Shown piece after piece: positions 8,291-16,859 of a stretch of 53,993 bases of DNA. This DNA comes from an uncultured Atopobium sp. (GTDB lineage: Bacteria > Actinomycetota > Coriobacteriia > Coriobacteriales > Atopobiaceae). The stretch spans positions 1 to 53,993 of the forward strand of contig CALIZS010000044.1 of the NCBI GenBank assembly GCA_938028565.1, written 5' to 3'. The notes below the pieces were generated by a model, which was not told the DNA's origin, did not search any database, and saw nothing but the letters and a program-made list of their open reading frames with translations. A program made the position numbers and the translations under genes. Positions within the stretch are counted from its first letter, which is position 1. Each line of letters opens with the position of its first letter.

Positions 8291-8980
8291 ATGGAACGAA
8301 CAATTGACGTATCTACAAACCTGAGCACGCAAGTTGCACCTGACACTATTAACGTTGACATTACTATTCAAGGAACTTCTAAGACACGTGAAGAATGTAC
8401 TGCTAGATATAATGTGCTGGTACAAACAATAAAAGAAGCGCTCGAGAAGAACAGACTTTCAGCATCGATTTTGAAAAATAATAGGTACTCAGTTTCAGCT
8501 CACGAAATCAAGCAGTATCAAAAAGAAAAGTGGGAGCACTATTACGTTGCTCATACGATTGTTGAAGGCTTTGATTTTTGCGCTGAATTATCCATTGAAG
8601 AACAACTTGAAACGGACCTTGTCGAGAAAATCTGGAGAGCTCTTAGTTCGTGTGGAGATGAAGTGACTTTTTCAGTTGAATTCGCAATTGAAAATGAAAA
8701 ACCTATTAAAAGCAAACTATCCACAGACGCTATTACTGTCTGCCGACAGCAAGCTAACCTTCTCGCCAAGGCCGCTGGTGCAGAGGTTATCGGACTAAAA
8801 AATGCAACTTATGACTTTAGAGAAAAAGATTTCATCTACTCAGCGTGCGCTTGTAGTGCATATGAAAGTTTCGAGAATGAAAGTAAAGTTCCTACATTTG
8901 ATCCGTCAGACATAGACATCTATTGCTACGTCAGCACCACATGGGAAATCGAACTGCTGCCACCGGACGATCTGCTGTAG
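8291..8980 (+). CDS. SIMPL (DUF541) domain protein
   Basis: A 229-residue protein of the SIMPL/DUF541 family. It begins with the typical beta-strand segment (GTSKTREECTARYN after an APDTINVDITIQG strand) and repeats the beta-alpha-beta pattern. The QQANLLAKAAGAEVIGL stretch near 158-174 is the family hallmark. There is no signal peptide, although many family members are periplasmic. The start ATG has AAAGGAA eight bases upstream. It is monocistronic and ends at a hairpin. The biological role of the family is poorly known (links to oxidative stress and IRAK-interacting homologues); I assign none. Confidence 0.8.
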   Translation: MERTIDVSTNLSTQVAPDTINVDITIQGTSKTREECTARYNVLVQTIKEALEKNRLSASILKNNRYSVSAHEIKQYQKEKWEHYYVAHTIVEGFDFCAELSIEEQLETDLVEKIWRALSSCGDEVTFSVEFAIENEKPIKSKLSTDAITVCRQQANLLAKAAGAEVIGLKNATYDFREKDFIYSACACSAYESFENESKVPTFDPSDIDIYCYVSTTWEIELLPPDDLL

Positions 8981-9003
8981 CCACACAATCCACCGCACTT
9001 CAA

Positions 9004-9030
9004 AGGGTTTCTCGCCTGGCGAGAAACCCT
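9004..9030 (+). terminator. Perfect hairpin after the SIMPL gene
   Basis: A 13-base perfect inverted repeat, AGGGTTTCTCGCC and GGCGAGAAACCCT, separated by one base. It follows the SIMPL stop by 24 bases. There is only a weak T tract, some 15 bases later. The arms are copies of the GGCGAGAA word that is over-abundant in this window (see findings). Confidence 0.65.
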
Positions 9031-9097
9031 ACTAGTAGCAGGCTATTTTTCGCTAGCAGGTTTTCACGAATGCACCCCGTTTACGCACGTACCCCGT

Positions 9098-10306
9098 TTA
9101 CTGGTAGCGGAGCGATTCCACAGGATTGAGCTTTGAGGCTCGACGAGCAGGCCAGTAGCCAAAGATCAAGCCGATGCCAATGCAGATTCCTGAAGTAATC
9201 ATCACAATGTTTGGAGTGATGATAGGCGTGATGCCTGTATCAAGCATAATCATGCTGCCGAACGATCCAGCCAGACCCCATGCCCCAGCGTAACCCAAGG
9301 CAATGCCAATCACGCCACCCATAATGCAAATCAAAATAGACTCGCACAGAAACTGCTTGGTGATGTCGGACGCGCGAGCGCCAAGAGCTTTACGCAGACC
9401 AATCTCCCTAATACGCTCCGTCACGTTGGTGAGCATCATGTTCATGATGCCAATACCGCCAACTAGCAGCGAGATACTTGCCGTAGCGGTAACCAGAACC
9501 TGGAACGACATGAGCGTAGCATTCATCTGCTCAATGATGGACGAGAGCGTCATGACTGTCACGCGATCTTCTGCCTGCGCGGAAGGAATGTTAAACCAGT
9601 CAAGCAACCAGGACTTTGTTTCATCCGCAAGCGCCTTCATGTCAACGTTTTCGCGAGCGTAACCAAAGACCTGGCTGATAGTTTTGGTGCCCGTCAGGCG
9701 CGCGGAATACGTGGAATACGGTATATAGGCCAGCAGCGTATCGCCTTGCCCGCCCCCATTTGGGCCACTGTCAACCACACCCACGATGGTGTAGCTGTCG
9801 TTGTTGATGCGGACAACCTGCCCAATGGACGCATCTGCACTGCCAAAGAGTTTCTCGGCAGACAATTTGTCGAGAAGAACGTTTCTAGATGTGTCATCTA
9901 CATCGGACTTTGTGAAGAGTGAGCCAGCGGATGCCTTGAGGCCCATAACGGTGAAGTAGTCGGGCGTGCAGCCGATGATTCGCGCGTCAAACTGCTTCTC
10001 GGCCGAGTTGACGCGGGCCATGGTGGAGTCGATGCCGGTGACAAGCTCATACCCTGGTACGCTAAGCTGCAGCATGTCGAGGTCCTGTTGCGTGACCTCG
10101 CGGTCTGGCCACGCGTATATCATGACCATACGCGACTGATTGAGGCCCAGTGAGCTGACCAGCGAATACTTGATGCCGTCGATAAGCGCCGTCATAGCAA
10201 TTACCGCACTGATGCCAATAACAATGCCCAGCACCGTCAACAAGCTGCGGCCACGATTGGCGTTGAGCGCAGACAGGGTTTCTCGCAGCAGATCCATCAG
10301 CGTCAT
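9098..10306 (-). CDS. MacB-like/FtsX-family ABC transporter permease
   Basis: A 402-residue permease of the MacB/FtsX (type VII ABC) family. It has an N-terminal membrane helix with the conserved NRGRSLLTVLGIVIGI segment (about 14-32), a large extracytoplasmic MacB_PCD domain (about 45-240) and three C-terminal helices, including GGIGIMNMMLTNVTERIREI near 285-305 and a closing PVESLRY. Its start overlaps the ATPase gene stop by four bases, so translation is coupled. With the ATPase and the MacA-like adaptor upstream it forms a three-part efflux or export pump. The substrate could be an antimicrobial peptide, a macrolide or a lipophilic molecule; the context does not say. Confidence 0.92.
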   Translation of the reverse strand: MTLMDLLRETLSALNANRGRSLLTVLGIVIGISAVIAMTALIDGIKYSLVSSLGLNQSRMVMIYAWPDREVTQQDLDMLQLSVPGYELVTGIDSTMARVNSAEKQFDARIIGCTPDYFTVMGLKASAGSLFTKSDVDDTSRNVLLDKLSAEKLFGSADASIGQVVRINNDSYTIVGVVDSGPNGGGQGDTLLAYIPYSTYSARLTGTKTISQVFGYARENVDMKALADETKSWLLDWFNIPSAQAEDRVTVMTLSSIIEQMNATLMSFQVLVTATASISLLVGGIGIMNMMLTNVTERIREIGLRKALGARASDITKQFLCESILICIMGGVIGIALGYAGAWGLAGSFGSMIMLDTGITPIITPNIVMITSGICIGIGLIFGYWPARRASKLNPVESLRYQ

Positions 10307-11133
10307 AGCGCGACACCTCCCGTTGTGGCACGTGCGCCTGTAGCAGCATGCACACCCGGCGCAGCATGTGCGCCCATCGCGGCATGTGCGCCTGTCACGG
10401 GGTGTGCGCCCATCGCAGACTGTGCGGCGTGTTGCTTCACAAACTCCTTTTCCTGCTCGTCTGTAAGCAGGCGACCGTCACGAATGTGTACCACGCGGTC
10501 AGCCCAAAAGGCAGTCTCGGGGTCGTGCGTAATTAGCACGATTGTCTTGCCGCGCTCCTGCATGGACTTGAACGTGTTGAGTACCATCTCACTTGTTGCA
10601 GAGTCCAGGTTGCCTGTTGGCTCGTCGGCAAAAATGACCGCCGGGTCGTTTACCAGCGCACGAGCAATAGCTACGCGCTGCACCTGGCCACCAGAAAGCT
10701 CATTGGACTTATGCTCGTAATACTCCTCGGGCAAGCCAACAGAACGCAGTGCCTTCCAAGCCCGCAACTCTCGCTCTTTTGCGGGAATGTCCGAGTAGAT
10801 AAGCGGCAACATAACATTTCGCAGCACAGTAGTGCGCGGCAGTAGGTTAAACGACTGGAAGACAAAGCCCAGACGCGTGGCACGAATCTCCGCTAGATCG
10901 TCATCGGAAAGATCTGCAACCTCAAGTCCCTCAAGCTTGTACGAGCCAGCAGTAGGCGTATCCAGGCAACCCAAAATGTTCATCAGGGTTGATTTGCCCG
11001 AGCCTGACGGACCCATGATGCAGAGAAACTCGCCCTTCTCCACAGTTAAGGAAACACCCCGTAGAGCGTGCGTCAAACCTGCAGCCGTCTCGTAAATGCG
11101 ATGCAGCTTATGTACCTCAATTACCTTGGACAT
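10303..11133 (-). CDS. MacB/LolD-type ABC transporter ATP-binding protein
   Basis: The nucleotide-binding subunit of the neighbouring exporter. It has Walker A GPSGSGKST (about 40-48), a Q-loop in FVFQSFNLLPRTT, signature LSGGQVQRVAIARAL (about 144-158), Walker B VIFADEPTGNLDS (about 165-177) and the H-loop in LITHDPE. The core ends near residue 233. A further 40 residues follow, built of degenerate Gly-Ala-His-Ala repeats not normal for this family. The start is nine bases after the adaptor gene and the stop overlaps the permease start. Confidence 0.93.
   Translation of the reverse strand: MSKVIEVHKLHRIYETAAGLTHALRGVSLTVEKGEFLCIMGPSGSGKSTLMNILGCLDTPTAGSYKLEGLEVADLSDDDLAEIRATRLGFVFQSFNLLPRTTVLRNVMLPLIYSDIPAKERELRAWKALRSVGLPEEYYEHKSNELSGGQVQRVAIARALVNDPAVIFADEPTGNLDSATSEMVLNTFKSMQERGKTIVLITHDPETAFWADRVVHIRDGRLLTDEQEKEFVKQHAAQSAMGAHPVTGAHAAMGAHAAPGVHAATGARATTGGVAL
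10306..10432 (-). repeat. Degenerate 18-base repeats coding a Gly-Ala-His tail
   Basis: GCGCCCATCGC/GCGCCTGT-like units with GCATGTGC repeat six or seven times at the 3' end of the ATPase gene. On the coding strand they give MGAHP, TGAHA, MGAHA, PGVHA and TGARA units. The period of 18 bases keeps the frame, so length variation would be tolerated. Confidence 0.65.
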
Positions 11134-11142
11134 ATGCGTCGC

Positions 11143-12570
11143 CTACTTGGAATCTTTGGAGCCTGTCGCACCGGACGTTGCGTCATTCGCCGAGCCAGAC
11201 GTTGCGCCCGCTGGAGCGTCCATGGCTGCACCCTGAGATGGACCGCCAGCGCCACCGCCAATCATCACCTCAGTGCCGTCCTCAATACCAGCACCTTCAA
11301 TGACGGCCGTCGTGGAACTTTGCGCTTTCACAGTCACCGGTACGCGCTCTACCTGTGGATAGCCCTTCTCGTCACGAGAAGTAACAACATTGACGTAAGC
11401 GCCATCACCATCGTCCATGACAGCAACAAGAGGTACGGTCAGTACGTTATCCAAGTGCTGAATCATAATGTCCACGTTGGCGGTCATACCTGGCTTGATG
11501 GAGGCATCGGGACTGCTAATGAGCAGGTCAACGGTGTAAGAAACAATGGAACGACCAGGGCTATCGTAACTTGCACCAGCATCGGCGCCGTTGGACGAAA
11601 CAGCAGAAACGTGAGTAACCACTGCATCGCAATACAGATCTCTCAAAGCTGTAAAGCTGACCTGTGCTTTCTGGTCAACAGCTATGCGAGAAATGTCTAC
11701 CTCGTTAATCTGGACATTTACCTTCATCTGGGAAAGGTCCGCGATAGTAATCAGAGGACCGGCGTTGCCAGAGCCCGGCGCGGACGAGCCAACCGAAGCG
11801 CCGTTCACCGCGTTCATCACAATAACCGTTCCGTCACAAGGAGCGGTGACTACGCGCTTATCTGCCTGGGCAATTGCGTCGTTGTAAGCGGAGCGAGCCT
11901 CCTCAAGCGCAATCTGGGCGCTCTCCAGATTTGCCTCCGCTGCTTCCACAGCAGCAGCAATGGACGCAGCGTTTGCTTCTTGTCCGTCCTCGCTCGCCTC
12001 GGGGACACCGTTGCGTGCGGACGCTAGAGCTGAGCGAGCCTTACTGACCTCGTTCTCGGCTGCTTTTACCTGCTGAGATGCCTTACGAACAGCCTTATCC
12101 AGCTCATCATTCTTGACAGTAAAGAGCTTGTCGCCTTTATGAACGTACGTGCCCTCAGAAACCTGAACGTCCTGAATAATGCCATCTACCTCGGGAGTTA
12201 CCACAGTTGACGACACAGGCTTGATGGATCCAGACGCGGAAACAGAATCGCTGAACTCGCCGCGCGTGACAAACGTAGTGCTTGGCATCACGGTAGTGTT
12301 CTGGTTCTGGCCGCCTTGGCACATAGGCAAAATAAACAATATGACGAGAAGAACAAAGACTCCAGCGGCTATTCCTGCCTTAATAAGCTTCTTTTTACGA
12401 CGAGCTTTGCGGTGACGAGCCAAACTCTCGTACGCCTCACGAGCCTCAGCATCTTCTTCATCTTCAGTGTGGGTTATTACTCCTATACGAGAAATAACAT
12501 CCGTTGTACTATCAGAAGCAGATGATGTGTCAGACTCTTGTTGTTGGAGCTTGCGATCAAGATAAAACAT
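11143..12570 (-). CDS. MacA/HlyD-family efflux adaptor subunit
   Basis: The first gene of the exporter operon. A cytoplasmic N-terminus of about 65 residues is acidic and then strongly basic (RHRKARRKKK). One membrane helix (about 70-88) follows, then the adaptor fold: a lipoyl/barrel-sandwich half with GTYVHKGDKLFTV, a coiled-coil hairpin (about 165-235), the second lipoyl half at KRVVTAPCDGTVI, and beta-barrel and membrane-proximal domains with the family segment D-x-S-I-K-P-G-M-T-A-N-V-D near 355-367. The tail is rich in Gly, Ala, Ser and Thr. An AGGAG box lies just before the ATG at 12570. In a Gram-positive cell it would bridge the permease and the cell wall. Confidence 0.92.
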   Translation of the reverse strand: MFYLDRKLQQQESDTSSASDSTTDVISRIGVITHTEDEEDAEAREAYESLARHRKARRKKKLIKAGIAAGVFVLLVILFILPMCQGGQNQNTTVMPSTTFVTRGEFSDSVSASGSIKPVSSTVVTPEVDGIIQDVQVSEGTYVHKGDKLFTVKNDELDKAVRKASQQVKAAENEVSKARSALASARNGVPEASEDGQEANAASIAAAVEAAEANLESAQIALEEARSAYNDAIAQADKRVVTAPCDGTVIVMNAVNGASVGSSAPGSGNAGPLITIADLSQMKVNVQINEVDISRIAVDQKAQVSFTALRDLYCDAVVTHVSAVSSNGADAGASYDSPGRSIVSYTVDLLISSPDASIKPGMTANVDIMIQHLDNVLTVPLVAVMDDGDGAYVNVVTSRDEKGYPQVERVPVTVKAQSSTTAVIEGAGIEDGTEVMIGGGAGGPSQGAAMDAPAGATSGSANDATSGATGSKDSK

Positions 12571-12947
12571 AACTCCTCCGAACCTGCGTTTATTCGGAAT
12601 CTATTCAGCCTGTACACATCTTATATGAGAATATCTGGCCAGAGTTTTACCTTATATGAATTTGCGGTAAACGGTAGTTAAACGAAAAACTATACGTGTG
12701 TATTCCTACGTATACACATCCCTACTCATTTACAATTCTCGTATAGAACTCTACCGCTCTGCTTATTTCCTCTACCGTTGGATGGCCTTTTCTATTCCAC
12801 CTAACAACTTAAAAAGACCAAAAGTATCAAAGCCAAAGCATTCATACTCTCCTAAAATTTCTGCATGCTTTTCTTGTGCAATGCTCTTAATAGCATTCAT
12901 ATATTTTTTATTTATGTTTCTCACGTAATATATGGCAAAGGAGTGCA
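12571..12947. other. Divergent promoter region
   Basis: A spacer between the exporter operon and the S51 peptidase pseudogene. It contains CTTATATGA twice (about 12620 and 12651), 31 bases apart, about three helical turns, upstream of the exporter operon. This could be a regulator-binding pair. A 76-codon frame on the plus strand (12698-12928) has no ribosome binding site and I do not accept it as a gene. Confidence 0.4.
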
Positions 12948-13565
12948 ATGAAACTCTTTCTTACGTCCTACTTAGCAGATGTAAAAGAACTTGTTCAGAA
13001 CTTCCTCACCCAAAATGATGTACAGGAAATCTTATTTATTCCTACAGCCGCTAATGTAAAAGAATACTGAGACTATGTTGACGAGGGAATAGCAGTACTA
13101 AAAGAAAATGGCTATGACGTAACCATCCTTGATGTTGCAACAACTCCACATAACAAGAGTGCGCAAGCCATCAAAAACTCCAAATGCCTATGCATATCCG
13201 GTGGAAATACCTTCTATCTTTTACAAGAACTAAAAAGAAACGGTCTTCTCGACCTTATTAAACAAAGGGTTCAAGACGGCATGCTCTATATTGATGAATC
13301 TGCAGGAGCAATAATTGCTTGTCCAAATATCTCGTACAATCAAATCATGGATGACAAAACGGTTGCTACGGAGCTCACAAACTACTCAGGTATGGGACTT
13401 GTAGACTATTATGTCCTCCCCCATAATGGCGAGTTTCCTTTTGTTAAAACAACTGCTCAAACAATCAAAGTCTATGGCGAGAAGATCAATTTGATTCCGC
13501 TAAATAACTCACAAGCTATCATTGTTGAAAATGGAGACTCCTCCACACTAACAGAGCCCTTGTAG
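12948..13565 (+). pseudogene. Peptidase S51 (dipeptidase E-like) gene with an in-frame TGA
   Basis: Reading from the ATG at 12948 (AAGGAG six bases upstream), the frame encodes a complete S51-family serine peptidase of the class I glutamine-amidotransferase fold. The opening LFLTSYLADV strand, the FIPTAAN segment, SGGNTFYLLQEL and the nucleophile elbow IDESAGAII are all in order. Codon 41 (13068-13070) is TGA within E-Y-stop-D-Y-V-D-E-G, where relatives usually have Trp or a polar residue. Everything after it is undamaged to a proper stop. A single G-to-A change from TGG would explain it. Such enzymes cleave Asp-X dipeptides or relatives. It is most likely a recent pseudogene. Confidence 0.85.
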
Positions 13566-13630
13566 GTCTAAATACCTACGACACACATTTACCGAAGAGA
13601 TCAACAAACTACATTATTAGTTTCAAAAAT

Positions 13631-13909
13631 TTACAGCCCTAGCAAGTCGCTATGACTTCCTAAGCGTGTAGCAACAAGAACAAATTCATCTTCATTAATA
13701 CGATAGATAAGAAGCCAATCAGGTTCTATATGACATTCGCGATGTCCTCGATACACTCCTCCTAAAGAATGATCACACACTGATTTAGGAAGTTCTTCTT
13801 TACATACAAGCTTCTCAAGAATTTTCTCAAGCTTTTTAAGGTCCTTACCCTGCTTTTTCGCCTTTTTATAGTCCTTTTTAAACTTGGCTGTAAATTTAAG
13901 CTCCAGCAT
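13631..13909 (-). CDS. YafQ-family mRNA interferase toxin
   Basis: A 92-residue RelE-superfamily toxin of the YafQ type, which cuts mRNA on the ribosome. A basic N-terminal helix pair (KFKKDYKKAKKQGKDLKKLE) is followed by the beta-sheet core. Residues corresponding to the known YafQ active site are present: His47, His60, Asp64-Trp65, Arg82 and His86, the last in TRLGSHSDLL. The start ATG is two bases beyond the antitoxin stop, with its AAGGAG inside the end of the antitoxin gene, so the two are translationally coupled. Confidence 0.92.
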   Translation of the reverse strand: MLELKFTAKFKKDYKKAKKQGKDLKKLEKILEKLVCKEELPKSVCDHSLGGVYRGHRECHIEPDWLLIYRINEDEFVLVATRLGSHSDLLGL

Positions 13910-13911
13910 GT

Positions 13912-14196
13912 CTACTCCTTATTAAGAGCATCCATGGCTTCCTTGACAGAACGATAAGGGCCAGAAAGATTCCTACCAACCACTGCATCATCCATTGCTG
14001 CAAGTGTCTCAGCATCAAATCCATAAGGATTAGATGGATCAAAAGGAAAACCGCCACGACGATTGAACGCAGACACAAACATGCGAATGGCATTACTTGG
14101 AGATGTCCCAATCTCATCGCAGATAACAGAAAAACGATCTTTTTCATCTTTACGAAGCTTCGCAGAAATTGATTCTGTAGCAGCAATAGTCATCAT
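13912..14196 (-). CDS. RelB/DinJ-family antitoxin
   Basis: A 94-residue antitoxin. The N-terminal ribbon-helix-helix part (SISAKLRKDEKDRFSVICDE, then GTSPSNAIRMFVSAFNR) binds DNA and dimerises. The C-terminal part, with FDPSNPYGFDAETLAAMDD, is the toxin-wrapping tail typical of DinJ. Two adjacent ATG codons start the gene; with AAGGAG immediately upstream, the second may be the one used. It should repress its own promoter together with YafQ through the inverted repeat just upstream. Confidence 0.92.
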   Translation of the reverse strand: MMTIAATESISAKLRKDEKDRFSVICDEIGTSPSNAIRMFVSAFNRRGGFPFDPSNPYGFDAETLAAMDDAVVGRNLSGPYRSVKEAMDALNKE

Positions 14197-14207
14197 AACT
14201 CCTTACT

Positions 14208-14244
14208 ACATTAGCTAATAATATCTTACAATATATTCTAATGT
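14208..14244 (-). promoter_or_regulatory. Probable DinJ/YafQ operator
   Basis: ACATTAG (14208-14214) and CTAATGT (14238-14244) form an inverted repeat around an AT-rich core, and the left arm is part of the palindrome ATTAGCTAAT. It lies 12-48 bases upstream of the antitoxin start, where an autoregulatory operator is expected. Confidence 0.55.
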
Positions 14245-14283
14245 AATACTATACTATATCAATTCAAAAATTAAAAATTCTTA

Positions 14284-14345
14284 TTGACATTTAAGTTAAC
14301 GTTGTTAACTTATTACTCGCCGGTATAAGTTAACACTGTTAACTT
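14284..14345 (+). promoter_or_regulatory. Promoter with two identical palindromic operators for the TetR-regulated exporter
   Basis: A -35 TTGACA at 14284-14289 and, 16 bases on, TAACTT as a possible -10. Two copies of the palindrome AAGTTAAC-N3-GTTAACTT lie at 14293-14311 and 14327-14345, 34 bases centre to centre. The first covers the spacer and -10, the second the start of the transcript. They fit autoregulation by the TetR protein at the end of the operon. Confidence 0.75.
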
Positions 14346-14409
14346 ATTAAAAAGAAATATCTGATGACGCTAGCAATATGCATTATCAACAGTACCAAAA
14401 GGAGTTTTT

Positions 14410-15342
14410 GTGTCTGACGTAAAGAAAATCTCCCCTGCGCTACAACTCAGCGCGGTGCAAAAGAGCTATGGAGACCACCACGTACTTTGTGGCGTAAATC
14501 TCAAAGTCATGCCCGGTCAAATACTTGGTCTTCTCGGCAAAAACGGAGCTGGAAAATCAACCTTAATTGAAATACTCTGCGGGCTTAGACAAGCAGATTC
14601 TGGATCTATCTCCGTCTGTGGAATAAATCTTGCAAAAGAATCGGTAGGCCATCTTATTGGATACGCTCCACAAGACCTTGGAATCTACCCTGACCTTACC
14701 GTCATGGAAAACCTTGCGTACTACGGACAGCTCGAAGGACTTTCTCGTAAGCGCTCATTTGCACGAGCAGAAGAGGTGATGGAGCTGTTAGGTCTTACAA
14801 GCGAGAAAACCAAGAGAGCCCGTCATCTATCCGGTGGACAAAAAAGAAGGTTGCACTCGGGTATGGCCATCATGCATGAACCCAAGGTTATCTTTATGGA
14901 TGAGCCAACGGTGGGAGCTGATGTTGGAGCGCGTAGCCGCATTTTGCACACTATGCAATCACTTGCCAAAAATGGTGCAGCAATCGTTTACACCTCCCAC
15001 TACCTAGCAGAATTTGAAGAACTTGGTGCTGACATTGCAATCATACATAACGGTCGCATTGCAGCAGAAGGCTCACTTGAAAAGATTATTGCTGACTACG
15101 CGCGCAGCTCGGTCAGTCTGCAATTCTCACAACCTGTTCCTTCTATTGACGGTTGGCAAAGCAACGGCGTGAATCTTTTGCGAGAAAACAATGCAAACGA
15201 TGCAGGAAGTGCCATTGCTGATCTTCTCGCCAATCCTGCTTTAAAAGAAAACACCCTAGAAAACGTACACATATCACAGGCAAGCCTTCAAAGCGCATAT
15301 TTATCGATTGTTGGAGAGGAGACAAATCATGACAACGCTTAA
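14410..15342 (+). CDS. ABC-2 type transporter ATP-binding protein
   Basis: The ATPase of a two-gene ABC exporter. It has Walker A GKNGAGKST (about 43-51), Q-loop YAPQDLGIYPDLT, signature LSGGQKRRLHSGMAI (about 140-154), Walker B VIFMDEPTVGAD (about 161-172) and H-loop TSHYLAE. The C-terminal part (about 225-310) is the variable domain of DrrA/NatA-like ATPases. GTG start at 14410 after AAAAGGAG. The operon runs ATPase, permease, TetR regulator. The substrate is unknown; drug or lipid export is usual for such sets. Confidence 0.92.
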   Translation: MSDVKKISPALQLSAVQKSYGDHHVLCGVNLKVMPGQILGLLGKNGAGKSTLIEILCGLRQADSGSISVCGINLAKESVGHLIGYAPQDLGIYPDLTVMENLAYYGQLEGLSRKRSFARAEEVMELLGLTSEKTKRARHLSGGQKRRLHSGMAIMHEPKVIFMDEPTVGADVGARSRILHTMQSLAKNGAAIVYTSHYLAEFEELGADIAIIHNGRIAAEGSLEKIIADYARSSVSLQFSQPVPSIDGWQSNGVNLLRENNANDAGSAIADLLANPALKENTLENVHISQASLQSAYLSIVGEETNHDNA

Positions 15343-16102
15343 GAAATTTGCAGCAGTCGTACGACTCAATATTCGCCTCCAGCTAATGAACCCAACTCCT
15401 ACGCTAATTCTAAGCATCTTCCCTCTTGTTATGATTCCTTTTATGGAACCTGCTTTTAAATCTATGCTTTTAGCCGATGGTTATACCAACGTCACGGGAG
15501 TAGAACAAGCAATACCTGGTATGGCTATATTTTTCTCTTTCCTCTCGGTACAAACTATCATTCAATCTTTCTTCCGTGAATATGCCTGGGGTATGTGGCC
15601 TCGTCTGGAAGCGTCTTCAACTCCTCAAGGCACAATTCTTGCAGGAAAAGCGTTTGTTGCTTACCTCATACAAGCCGTTCAAATTCTTACCGTTCTTGGT
15701 CTTGGTGCACTAATTTTTGGATATCGACCAACCGGAAACGTTGTGGCCCTTATCTTGGTAATCCTTACATTCTCAGCAGTTCTTGCTGCTTTAGGTGTAG
15801 CGCTTGCTCTTTGGACACCCACAGAAGACATTGCTTTATCTCTTTCTAACATTGTAGGAATGCTTGCCGCAGGAATCGGGGGATCCTTCTGTACTGTTTC
15901 AAGCTTTCCAGACTGGGCTCAATCCGTGGCAAAATTCTCACCAGCTTACTGGGCTCTTAATGCAGTTCATGCAGTCAGTTTAGATGGTGCTGGTTTAGCC
16001 GACGTATTGCCTCAAATTGGCATGCTTGGGGTATTCTTTGTAATTCTTGCAATACTTGTGGTGATACAATTTACGTTTAAGAAAGGTCAACAATCCCGTT
16101 AA
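15329..16102 (+). CDS. ABC-2 family transporter permease
   Basis: A 257-residue membrane protein with about six hydrophobic helices and the ABC-2 fold (an N-terminal helix, then a long loop, then helices clustered at about 55-75, 105-175 and 225-255). I chose the ATG at 15329, preceded by GGAGAGGAG seven bases upstream, over a TTG seven codons earlier. It overlaps the ATPase gene by 14 bases, so translation is probably coupled. It would form the homodimeric channel of the exporter controlled by the downstream TetR protein. Confidence 0.88.
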   Translation: MTTLKKFAAVVRLNIRLQLMNPTPTLILSIFPLVMIPFMEPAFKSMLLADGYTNVTGVEQAIPGMAIFFSFLSVQTIIQSFFREYAWGMWPRLEASSTPQGTILAGKAFVAYLIQAVQILTVLGLGALIFGYRPTGNVVALILVILTFSAVLAALGVALALWTPTEDIALSLSNIVGMLAAGIGGSFCTVSSFPDWAQSVAKFSPAYWALNAVHAVSLDGAGLADVLPQIGMLGVFFVILAILVVIQFTFKKGQQSR

Positions 16103-16118
16103 ATAAGGAAGAGGACAG

Positions 16119-16859
16119 GTGTCTAGCAAGTCGCTTAAGAGTCCAGCTGGAAGTTCCGCAAAGAGCGCAACAAAAAGCTTGACTAAAAGTTCATCCAAGA
16201 GCCGTACGCTTTCAAAGAAAAAGATTTTCTCGACAGCACTTACTCTTGTAAACGAAAAGGGCCTGTCCTCTCTTTCTCTTCGAGCGCTTGGACAACGCCT
16301 TGGTGTTTCCCAAGCTGCTTTTTATCGGCACGTACCAAATAAGTCTGCACTGCTTGAAGGCGTCTCTGAAGAAGTATTAAGACTTGCTCTGGAAAGTTTT
16401 ATCTCTGGTATTAAGCGTAATACAGAAGTTTATGATCAAATGAGCTGGCAAAACTACTTACGTGCTTATGCGGTGTCACTACATGACACACTTCTACAGC
16501 ATCCAAATGCCATTATGTTAGTGCTCACCCACCCGATTTCTACTCCTGGGCAGCTCTCACTTTTTGCTAAGATGCTTGCAAATCTCTCTAAAACCGGATT
16601 TTCTGCACCTTTGGATATGCTTGGAATTGCAACCGCTGTTACGGTATATACCACGGGTTTTTCTGCTGTGGAAGCTGTGCCTCCTGTAGGAAGCACCTCC
16701 GACGAAGATACTCCTAGTCTCTCTGCAGCAATTGAATCTCTGCCGGCTGATGAACTTAATTCGCTCAGTATGCTCATTGGAGACATAATGGAGGGCAAGT
16801 GGGACTTCAGTACGCAATTTGAAAGAGGGCTTGACGCCCTTCTCCAAGGGTGGAAATAG
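16119..16859 (+). CDS. TetR/AcrR family transcriptional regulator
   Basis: A 246-residue repressor. An unusually long, Ser/Lys-rich N-terminal tail of about 33 residues precedes the TetR DNA-binding domain. The helix-turn-helix reads SLRALGQRLGVSQAAFYRHV (about 58-77) and is followed by NKSALLEGVSEEV. The remainder is an all-helical ligand-binding domain. The GTG start has GGAAGAGG upstream. It closes the ABC-2 operon and most likely binds the two palindromes at 14293-14345, derepressing the pump when it binds the pump's substrate. Regulator-operator pairing is inference from context. Confidence 0.88.
   Translation: MSSKSLKSPAGSSAKSATKSLTKSSSKSRTLSKKKIFSTALTLVNEKGLSSLSLRALGQRLGVSQAAFYRHVPNKSALLEGVSEEVLRLALESFISGIKRNTEVYDQMSWQNYLRAYAVSLHDTLLQHPNAIMLVLTHPISTPGQLSLFAKMLANLSKTGFSAPLDMLGIATAVTVYTTGFSAVEAVPPVGSTSDEDTPSLSAAIESLPADELNSLSMLIGDIMEGKWDFSTQFERGLDALLQGWK

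Noticed and set aside
12698..12928. Plus-strand frame of 76 codons with a hydrophobic end
   Set aside because: No ribosome binding site, AT-rich composition, and it overlaps the likely promoter of the exporter operon.
13068..13070. TGA read as Trp or selenocysteine in the S51 peptidase gene
   Set aside because: All other genes here use TGG for Trp and TGA as stop. I saw no selenocysteine insertion element, and the family does not need selenocysteine at this place. A nonsense mutation is simpler.
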